A stretch of 11,692 nucleotides of DNA from JBDRNE01 sp043812935. GTDB taxonomy: Bacteria; Omnitrophota; Gorgyraeia; Tantalellales; Tantalellaceae. The notes beneath the pieces were generated by a model, which was not told the origin of the DNA, ran no database searches, and worked only from the letters and a program-made list of their open reading frames with translations. Where the stretch lies: assembly GCA_043812935.1 (NCBI GenBank), contig JBDRLO010000052.1, positions 1 to 11,692 of the forward strand, in the 5' to 3' direction. Numbering within the stretch: the first letter of the stretch is position 1; each line of letters begins with the position of its first letter. Shown piece after piece: positions 1-5,067 of the stretch. The translations under genes and the position numbers were made by a program.

Positions 1-34
1 GGACATCATTCCCTGCATATGCTACACTTTTCAT
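1..34 (-). CDS. 5' end of a gene, possibly an IS110-type transposase (partial)
   Basis: Seen: reading leftward from position 34, an ATG opens a frame of 11 codons (MKSVAYAGNDV) that runs off the left edge. A strong Shine-Dalgarno (AGGAGG, complement of 41-46) lies 6 bases upstream, so this is very probably a real start. Inference: the pattern of a short polar start followed by YAG-D-V resembles the beginning of IS110-family transposases, which commonly start with a Y-G-I-D-V/hydrophobic strand carrying the first Asp of a RuvC-like DEDD catalytic site. Eleven residues are too few to prove this. The leader can form a structure that hides the ribosome site, a feature used by some insertion sequences to hold down transposase, which fits the guess. 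No terminal repeat of an insertion sequence is recognisable. Confidence 0.45.
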   Translation of the reverse strand, partial: MKSVAYAGNDV

Positions 35-36
35 AA

Positions 37-116
37 CGCACCTCCTGTTTTGGTTTTTCCAAATGTAGCTCTGATTTCTTGTTTATGCAAGTTGTTAACC
101 TATGTATGGAGGTGCG
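37..116 (-). promoter_or_regulatory. Leader with ribosome-site-sequestering inverted repeat
   Basis: The nine bases CGCACCTCC at 37-45 are perfectly complementary to GGAGGTGCG at 108-116. On the minus-strand transcript the left copy is the Shine-Dalgarno of the gene starting at 34, so the distal copy is a ready-made anti-Shine-Dalgarno. Between them a smaller hairpin, TTTGG/CCAAA with a 5-base loop (49-63), could stack inside. Folding would block translation of that gene. The pairing is seen directly; the regulatory role is inferred. Confidence 0.4.
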
Positions 117-188
117 ACTTTCCCTTGTATCTACAGAATAATCAAATTTGGTAAATTGTTCATTTTGTTAATAACATTTTAAATATGG

Positions 189-213
189 TAGGGACAGGCC
201 CCTGTGCCTGTCC
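189..213. repeat. GGGACAG-type palindromic repeat, short copy
   Basis: GGACAGGC at 192-199 pairs perfectly with GCCTGTCC at 206-213 around a 6-base loop. A competing hairpin ACAGG/CCTGT (194-198 with 201-205) overlaps it, so two exclusive folds exist. The left edge TAGGGACAG (189-197) is identical to 670-678 in the large palindrome after the cold-shock gene. Two copies with the same edge and different interiors look like a dispersed REP-like family rather than chance. No associated transposase is in the window. Confidence 0.5.
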
Positions 214-298
214 GGTTATCTTTCTGCTGACAATGTGTGGCAGGATCATGGGTGCCAATAAAAAATAATTGCGTAAAGGTAGAACCAACTTGTTTTTG

Positions 299-326
299 TT
301 GACAGAAAACAATTTTTGCTTATAAT
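299..326 (+). promoter_or_regulatory. Consensus sigma70-type promoter of the cold-shock gene
   Basis: A perfect -35 TTGACA (299-304) and perfect -10 TATAAT (321-326) are separated by 16 bases. Transcription would begin near 333, leaving a leader of about 120 bases before the start codon at 453. Long structured leaders are well known for cold-shock mRNAs and allow temperature-dependent translation. The promoter match is direct; the thermoregulatory role of the leader is inferred from the family. Confidence 0.8.
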
Positions 327-452
327 TATAGTCACGTAGATAGCAGATGATGCGTGAAATTTTTAATCCGTAGAGCAATAGAGAAAAATAGTATGTGGTT
401 TTGAATGTATCACGATCTGCTATAATTTAGCGGTAAAAGGAGGTAGATAGTA

Positions 453-653
453 ATGGCAACAGGAACAGTAAAGTGGTTCAATAACGCAAAAGGTTATGGG
501 TTTATTACTCCTGAGTCAGGCAAAGATGTATTCGTACATCATAGCTCAATTCAGGGTGACGGCTATAAATCTTTAGATGAAGGTCAAGCAGTAGAGTTTG
601 AAATTCAGCAAGGTGCTAAAGGTGAAGAAGCTATAAACGTAGTAAAGTTATAA
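453..653 (+). CDS. csp: Cold-shock domain protein (CspA family)
   Basis: The 66-residue product is a single cold-shock domain of standard length, a five-stranded OB-fold that binds single-stranded RNA and DNA in the cytoplasm and melts RNA structure. The family signature is complete: MATGTVKWFNNAKGYGFI contains the KWFN strand and the RNP1 motif KGYGFI, and VFVHHSSI is RNP2. The end, EAINVV, is the usual final strand. The start is fixed by a strong Shine-Dalgarno AAAGGAGGT (436-444) at good spacing. The gene has its own consensus promoter and long leader, ends with tandem TAA stops and is followed by a strong hairpin, so it is probably monocistronic. Which Csp paralogue it represents, and whether it is cold-induced or constitutive, cannot be told from sequence. 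Confidence 0.97.
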   Translation: MATGTVKWFNNAKGYGFITPESGKDVFVHHSSIQGDGYKSLDEGQAVEFEIQQGAKGEEAINVVKL

Positions 654-664
654 TAAGCGGTAAA

Positions 665-725
665 AAAAATAGGGACAGCTACCATTTAATTGCAAAGCAA
701 TTAAATGGTAGCTGTCCCTATTTTT
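665..725. terminator. Bidirectional intrinsic terminator, perfect 29-bp stem
   Basis: Positions 665-693 and 697-725 are perfect reverse complements around the loop AAA (694-696). The outer ends are A-rich on the left and T-rich on the right: the plus transcript ends in five U and the minus transcript in eight U (complement of 662-669). It lies between the converging cold-shock gene (stop at 653) and flavoprotein gene (stop at 718-720), so it can end both transcripts. The flavoprotein stop codon lies inside the stem. The perfect arms and the TAGGGACAG edge suggest that a mobile palindromic repeat was recruited as terminator. Confidence 0.8.
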
Positions 726-730
726 GTCCC
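670..730. repeat. GGGACAG-type palindromic repeat, long copy
   Basis: The element runs from TAGGGACAG (670-678) through a 22-bp core stem to CTGTCCC (712-718), then a second TGTCCC (725-730) 12 bases further on. The nine-base left edge is identical to the edge at 189-197. The repeat supplies the last codons and the stop of the flavoprotein gene: read on the minus strand, GGACAAAAATAG encodes GQK-stop. This implies that insertion or growth of the repeat set the current end of that protein. Confidence 0.55.
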
Positions 731-1950
731 GCTAAATAACCGGTAGAAAAAGCCGCCTGAAGATTGTATCCTCCGGTATCTCCGTCAATATCTATTATTT
801 CTCCTGCAAAATAAAGTCCCGGAATAATACGCGAAGCCATTGTGCGTGGATTGATTTCTTTTAAAGAAACCCCTCCCCGCGTTACCATTGCTTCTTTTAT
901 GCTGGAAGTCCGGGTAACGGTTAAAGGGAAAGTTTTGAATAATGCAGTAAGGATTGAAAGTTCTTTTTGAGTTAACTTGCCTGATGGTTTTTCGTTATCT
1001 ATATGACTGATATCTAAAAAAAGATTACTTAGTCTTTGAGGGGCAAGATCTTTTAAATTATTTTTTATAGATTTGTTCTTACAGGCATTTAAGTTTTTGG
1101 ACAATAAAGAATTAAGCTGTTTCTCAGAAGTGTCGGGAAAAAGATCAATGCTTATTTTAACCAGTTTTTCTTTGTTCAAAAGATCTGATATTGTGCTGCT
1201 GATAGATAAGGCAATCGGTCCGGAAATACCGTTAGCCGTAAAAATAATGCTCCCCTTCTTTGTTGTTATGCTACGGTTTTTAAGATGTATTTTCAACGTA
1301 ATGTTCTGTAAAGAAAGCCCCATTAATAGTGATGGATAATGTTCTTTAATAACAAGGGGTACTAATCCCGGTTTTAAAGGGATTATAGAGTGCCCCAATT
1401 TTTGGGCGGTTTTTATGCCCCAGCCTGTAGAACCGGTTGCAGGATACGAAGTGCCGCCGGTTGCAAGTATGATTTTTTCGCAAGGTATTAGAGTTCCATT
1501 TTTAAGTTGTACACTGTGTATTTTGCCGTTTTTTAAAAGTATATCTTGAGCAGGGGAAGCGAAGGAGAAGGAAACTTTTTGTTTTATGAGTTCACTTTTT
1601 AAAACGTTAAGTATGCTTAATGCTTTGTCATCCAAGGGAAAAACCTTTTTTTCGGAATCAATTTTACATTTTAATCCGCGTTTCTCAAAAAAATTTATTA
1701 AATCAGTGTTAAAAAAAAGTTTAAAAGCGTCTCTTAAAAACGAACCGTTTTTTGAATATTTTGTTAGAAAAGTATTTAAATCAGAAACATTGGTGAAATT
1801 ACAGCGTCCATTACCGGTTAAAAGCAGTTTTTTGCCTAAGGAACGGTTTTTTTCCAATAGAACGATATCACGGTATTTATGAGCGGCAGAAATTGCCGCC
1901 ATCATGCCCGCAGGGCCGCCGCCTATGATTACTATCTTTTTTGTATGCAT
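718..1950 (-). CDS. HI0933/BaiN (YhiN)-family FAD-dependent oxidoreductase
   Basis: The 410-residue product is a flavoprotein of the HI0933 family, near the usual length of about 400. Seen: the N-terminal dinucleotide-binding motif IVIIGGGPAGMMAA (residues 6-19), the family signature LLLTGNGRCNFTN (42-54), the mid-domain motif ILATGGTSYPATGSTGWG (161-178), and the C-terminal FAD-contact block that begins GLYFAGEIIDIDGDTGGYN (378-396). The family includes BaiN, reported to act in bile-acid reduction, and many uncharacterised members, so the substrate here is unknown. The enzyme should be cytoplasmic; there is no signal peptide or membrane span. The ATG at 1950 directly precedes the first beta strand as in relatives, but no Shine-Dalgarno precedes it (CATATT before ATG), which is odd given the clear sites of its neighbours. 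It is transcribed divergently from the glycosidase-like gene and converges on the cold-shock gene. Confidence 0.93.
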   Translation of the reverse strand: MHTKKIVIIGGGPAGMMAAISAAHKYRDIVLLEKNRSLGKKLLLTGNGRCNFTNVSDLNTFLTKYSKNGSFLRDAFKLFFNTDLINFFEKRGLKCKIDSEKKVFPLDDKALSILNVLKSELIKQKVSFSFASPAQDILLKNGKIHSVQLKNGTLIPCEKIILATGGTSYPATGSTGWGIKTAQKLGHSIIPLKPGLVPLVIKEHYPSLLMGLSLQNITLKIHLKNRSITTKKGSIIFTANGISGPIALSISSTISDLLNKEKLVKISIDLFPDTSEKQLNSLLSKNLNACKNKSIKNNLKDLAPQRLSNLFLDISHIDNEKPSGKLTQKELSILTALFKTFPLTVTRTSSIKEAMVTRGGVSLKEINPRTMASRIIPGLYFAGEIIDIDGDTGGYNLQAAFSTGYLAGQK

Positions 1951-2034
1951 AATATGAAAATAAAACCGGTTGATTCTTAAAAGTCTTTGATCTTGTAAGT
2001 AAATATAACATATTTTTGGATATTAGTATAAAAA

Positions 2035-2063
2035 ATTGTATTTTTGGCACTGTTTGTTGACAA
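2035..2063 (-). promoter_or_regulatory. Promoter of the flavoprotein gene
   Basis: On the minus strand TTGTCA (complement of 2058-2063, 5 of 6 to consensus) and TACAAT (complement of 2035-2040, 5 of 6) are 17 bases apart. Transcription would begin near 2028 and leave a leader of roughly 78 bases. The -35 shares its bases with the -35 of the divergent promoter. Confidence 0.6.
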
Positions 2064-2086
2064 AAGCAGACGGCATAACATATGAT
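2057..2086 (+). promoter_or_regulatory. Promoter of the glycosidase-like gene
   Basis: A perfect -35 TTGACA (2057-2062) and -10 TATGAT (2081-2086, 5 of 6) are 18 bases apart. The expected transcription start near 2093 lies downstream of the ATG at 2082, which excludes that ATG as the translation start from this promoter and supports the ATG at 2118. Confidence 0.65.
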
Positions 2087-2108
2087 AGCTGAGAAGAGGG
2101 CTTTAATT

Positions 2109-2113
2109 GGAGA
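2109..2113 (+). promoter_or_regulatory. Shine-Dalgarno that decides the start at 2118
   Basis: GGAGA at 2109-2113 lies 4-5 bases before the ATG at 2118. The earlier in-frame ATG at 2082 has no purine-rich site in front of it and overlaps the -10 box. Confidence 0.7.
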
Positions 2114-2117
2114 TACA

Positions 2118-3665
2118 ATGGAAAACAAAATATTTAAAGAAGCATATATTAAGTCTTTGGATTTATTGAAAAGTTTAGTGGCAGGGCCAGAATCTGGAAA
2201 TATCGGTTTTTTTGCTTCGGCAGTTAATAAAGATAATTACAAAAGGGTGTTTGCGCGGGATGCTTTTTGGATATTTATGGCAAGTATTCTTTCGCAGGAC
2301 AGAGTGCTTATTAAAGGATGTAAAGACAGTATACGTACTTTATCAAAATATCAAAGGGAAGACGGCGCTATCCCAAGTAATGTCTCCGCTGATGGAAAAG
2401 TAAGTTATGGGATAATCAACCCCAGGGTAGATTCTACAACCCTTTATATTATAGGCTGTATAAGGTTTGCGCGGCGGTATCCCAACGAAAAAATATTGGA
2501 GGATCATTTTGAATCCATAAAAAAAGCTTTTTCATATCTTGAAAACATGTGGGAAAATAAAAAATATGAACTTTTATTTATACCCCGGGCAGGGAACTGG
2601 GCTGATGAGTATCTTCAGCAGGGTATTGTTCTTTATGATGAGGTCCTATGGTACATGGCGGTTAAAGAGTATTCGGCTATTCTCAAAAAAATTAACAAAC
2701 AAAAATCTGATTATTATGGCAAAAAAGCTGCACGTATAAAAAAACTAATCAATGAAAAATTTTGGACAGATAATTTAGATATAGAAAAAGGTCCCATTGT
2801 TTCAAGGTTGTCAAAGAAATTTGATTTTGAAAAAGTAGGGTATTATATACATTTTTTCTATTCACCTGACCGACATGCTGTTTCATTTAATTATCCTCAG
2901 GAAATTTTTGACGCTTTTGGCAATATACTGGCGATTCTTGCCGAATTGCCTTCTCAGCAGCAGATTGAAAAAATTATTAATTTTATAGAAGAAATTTCCA
3001 TTAACAAATATCGTTTGATTCCGGCGCATTATCCTTTTTTTCCGGAGGAAACTTTTAGATCCCAAAAACTGCATCAGTTTAGGTTTAAACAATTTGTCGG
3101 CCATTATCATAATGGCGGACTGTGGTCTTGGTACGCTGGGCCGTTTGTCGCGGCAATGGTAAAGAATGCGAGAATAAAAATCGGTTTAAGGTATTGTAGG
3201 GGTATTATAAAAGCTAACAATGAAAAAAAAGACGGAATGGATTTTTATGAATACCATACGGGCAAAAGTGCTGCCGTTTATTTAAAAGTACGTTATTCAC
3301 AAGGAATTGATTTATATTTGTCCGTGTGTATCTCAAAATTTGTTAAATATCGAAAATCAACCGTATTAATCCATTTTAAAGGAGAAAAAGTAAACGCGGA
3401 AAGTGATATAGGTGTAAGGGCTTTGGGTATAAAGAGAACTGAAGAAATAAAAGTTTCAGCAGTAGGCCCCGATGCACAGGAAGTTATTACCGGTATTGTT
3501 GAATTAACCGGGCCTCGCGGCCGAAAAGTTTTTGATTCCAAAAAGATAAATCTTAAAGGCAGTAAGGCCGGCGGAACGGCTTATCTCGGAGTAAGCGCGG
3601 CTGCTTATGTTATTGCTTACACAGCGTTATTTGAAAAAAGAATAATATTTGATAATGAATGTTGA
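2118..3665 (+). CDS. Six-hairpin glycosidase-like protein fused to a histidine-less HPr (Crh-like) domain
   Basis: The product is 515 residues from the chosen start, without a signal peptide, so cytoplasmic. Residues 1 to about 380 look like an (alpha/alpha)6 barrel glycoside hydrolase of the GH15/GH100/debranching-enzyme type. Seen: FARDAFW (Asp48), REDGAIPSN, RVDSTTLY (Asp105), GNWADEY (Asp163, Glu164) and HYHNGGLWSWYAGPF (329-343). Asp105 matches in context the catalytic Asp of GH100 invertases; this is inference and the substrate is unknown. Residues about 384-467 align with HPr: strand, GID, helix, KGEKVNAESDIGVRALG, EEIKVSAVG, final helix. The HPr phosphorylation site His15 corresponds to Asp398 (GIDLYL in place of GLHARP), while Ser46 corresponds to Ser429, with exactly 31 residues between them as in HPr. 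This is the Crh pattern. About 48 residues follow, including a mildly hydrophobic stretch (AYLGVSAAAYVIAYTALF) of unknown role. The gene stands alone. Confidence 0.85.
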   Translation: MENKIFKEAYIKSLDLLKSLVAGPESGNIGFFASAVNKDNYKRVFARDAFWIFMASILSQDRVLIKGCKDSIRTLSKYQREDGAIPSNVSADGKVSYGIINPRVDSTTLYIIGCIRFARRYPNEKILEDHFESIKKAFSYLENMWENKKYELLFIPRAGNWADEYLQQGIVLYDEVLWYMAVKEYSAILKKINKQKSDYYGKKAARIKKLINEKFWTDNLDIEKGPIVSRLSKKFDFEKVGYYIHFFYSPDRHAVSFNYPQEIFDAFGNILAILAELPSQQQIEKIINFIEEISINKYRLIPAHYPFFPEETFRSQKLHQFRFKQFVGHYHNGGLWSWYAGPFVAAMVKNARIKIGLRYCRGIIKANNEKKDGMDFYEYHTGKSAAVYLKVRYSQGIDLYLSVCISKFVKYRKSTVLIHFKGEKVNAESDIGVRALGIKRTEEIKVSAVGPDAQEVITGIVELTGPRGRKVFDSKKINLKGSKAGGTAYLGVSAAAYVIAYTALFEKRIIFDNEC

Positions 3666-3792
3666 TAAAAACAGGTTTCTGCGAAAAATATTAAAGTGAT
3701 TGTGAAGCATATCAAATATTCATAATTTTATCTTTTTTGGTATTTTCGGCCCGCGGAAATTATTTCCATCATTCAAACTTTAGTAAATAAAC
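3666..3792. other. Convergent intergenic gap, no clear terminator
   Basis: This 127-base AT-rich gap separates the ends of two converging genes. The only structures are a weak GGAAA/TTTCC hairpin (3755-3767) without a following T-run, and a T6 run (3733-3738) without a good stem. I see no gene. Confidence 0.5.
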
Positions 3793-4854
3793 CTAAAATA
3801 CGGGCGCGATAATCCAAAATACAAGTCCCGCAATAACTCCGCATATCCACATAAGTGATGTATATACCAAAGGAACCTTTGGGCTTATTATTCTACAGAC
3901 TCCGAGTATTGAAGGTAAACTCAAAGCGGGTCCTGTTAAAAGATGAGCCATTGCAGGGCCTGTTCCCATTCCGGATTCTAATAGCCCTCGAATGAGAGGC
4001 GCTTCAACTAAGCTTGGAGTGTACATGAACACTCCGATTAAAGATGCCAGCATAATAGGCAAGATACCTGTTCCCAGGTATTTGACCAAAAAAGCAGGCG
4101 GCAGAAAAGCTTTTACCAGGCCGGCAAGGATTACGCCGATTAATATCAAAGGGAGAACCATTTTTACAAATTCCCATGAATATGAAAACATGTTATGAAT
4201 CCGCCTGCCGTAAGTTTGTGATGTTTCTGTTTTTTGACAACTGCACTCTTCAATTTTAATAGTTTCTGCCGGTGGGATTTTACCTTTTAATAGCTTCTCC
4301 GTAACATAACCTACAATCATTCCTGATCCGACAGCAAAAATGATCCGTACAACCATAAATTTCCAGCCTAAAAGTGCCAGAGTTAAAAGAATTGCTGCCG
4401 GATTAACTGCGGGAGCAGAAAGAAGAAATGCAAGTGAGGGGCCAAGGCCCGCGCCTCTTTTGTATAATCCTCCAAAAATAGGAATAACGCTGCAGGAGCA
4501 CATGGAAAGGAGCGGGCCGCCTGCACCGCCGATTAAATATGGCAAAAATCCGCGTTCGGATCCCATCAGTTTTACTATTTTTTTTTGCGGCACAAATTCC
4601 TGAAGCGCGCCGGCTGCAATAAACGCCAAAACAAGACATAACCAGGAATGTTTTATATAATTGACAATTGTGGTTACTATAACCATATATAGGGGGATTT
4701 GTTCTGCTTTTAATAATTGTGCGGTAATAACCTCAGTTTGTCCAAGTATAGCTTTATATCCCTTCCAGGCACCGCTCCATTCGTATACCAGTATAATTGC
4801 AAAAATAACAGCAATTATACTAACGGCAAAAACTGTTTTTTTATCAATTCGCAT
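3793..4854 (-). CDS. ArsP/DUF318-family permease
   Basis: The 353-residue product is a multi-pass inner-membrane protein of the ArsP_1 (DUF318, YraQ-like) permease family. Seen: an N-terminal span (about residues 8-24), then hydrophobic segments arranged as two similar halves, each with a conserved re-entrant-like motif: MCSCSVIPIFGGLYKRGAG (118-136), followed by APAVNPAA, in the first half, and MYTPSLVEAPLIRGLLESG (277-295), followed by LTGPALSLPSI, in the second. The cysteine pair Cys119/Cys121 lies in the first motif, and a second pair, ECSC (Cys204, Cys206), lies in the charged loop between the halves. Some members (Campylobacter ArsP) export trivalent organoarsenicals and cysteines are thought to matter, but most are uncharacterised, and no ars genes are adjacent. 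The start at 4854 has AAGGAG (complement of 4864-4869) at good spacing. It is probably monocistronic. Confidence 0.9.
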   Translation of the reverse strand: MRIDKKTVFAVSIIAVIFAIILVYEWSGAWKGYKAILGQTEVITAQLLKAEQIPLYMVIVTTIVNYIKHSWLCLVLAFIAAGALQEFVPQKKIVKLMGSERGFLPYLIGGAGGPLLSMCSCSVIPIFGGLYKRGAGLGPSLAFLLSAPAVNPAAILLTLALLGWKFMVVRIIFAVGSGMIVGYVTEKLLKGKIPPAETIKIEECSCQKTETSQTYGRRIHNMFSYSWEFVKMVLPLILIGVILAGLVKAFLPPAFLVKYLGTGILPIMLASLIGVFMYTPSLVEAPLIRGLLESGMGTGPAMAHLLTGPALSLPSILGVCRIISPKVPLVYTSLMWICGVIAGLVFWIIAPVF

Positions 4855-4909
4855 TTATTTGTTCTCCTTATGTGTTTACCCTATTGGGGTTATGTATTTA
4901 AACAGATAT

Positions 4910-4938
4910 ATTGTATCTTAATGGGGCTGTGGTTACAA
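4910..4938 (-). promoter_or_regulatory. Probable promoter of the permease gene
   Basis: On the minus strand TTGTAA (complement of 4933-4938, 4 of 6 to consensus) and TACAAT (complement of 4910-4915, 5 of 6) are 17 bases apart, giving a leader of about 50 bases before the ATG at 4854. Confidence 0.5.
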
Positions 4939-4979
4939 CTGAAAACAACAAAACCCCTCGGACATAAAATCAGAAAAAG

Positions 4980-5009
4980 TTGGATTTAACTGTTGATTTG
5001 CGCTATAAT
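4980..5009 (+). promoter_or_regulatory. Probable promoter of the giant gene
   Basis: A perfect -10 TATAAT (5004-5009) is preceded at 18 bases by a poor -35, TTGGAT (4980-4985). Transcription would begin near 5016, about 50 bases before the ATG at 5068. The Shine-Dalgarno AGGA (5059-5062) lies 5 bases before that ATG. Confidence 0.5.
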
Positions 5010-5067
5010 AATAAAATTATATGTGAGTTAAGTTAATAAAAAGACAAATATTATTGTTAGGATTTAT

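Larger units (their letters stand above)
35..298. other. Intergenic region without a recognisable gene
   Basis: Apart from the leader structure at 37-116 and the GGGACAG hairpin at 189-213, I see no supportable gene here. A 72-codon open frame on the minus strand (160-378) crosses the palindrome and the cold-shock promoter, lacks a convincing Shine-Dalgarno and resembles no family, so it is treated as chance. Confidence 0.6.

Noticed and set aside
160..378. 72-codon open frame on the minus strand
   Set aside because: It crosses the GGGACAG palindrome and the consensus cold-shock promoter, has no Shine-Dalgarno and resembles no family.
401..426. Second TATAAT (421-426) as a proximal promoter for the cold-shock gene
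   Set aside because: The nearest -35-like box (TTGAAT, 401-406) is only 14 bases away, and a start near 433 would leave almost no leader before the Shine-Dalgarno.
2082..2117. Earlier ATG for the glycosidase-like gene (12 more residues)
   Set aside because: It overlaps the -10 box, has no Shine-Dalgarno, and the ATG at 2118 has one.
3755..3767. GGAAA/TTTCC hairpin as terminator between the convergent genes
   Set aside because: The stem has only 5 A/T-rich pairs and no T-run follows on either strand.
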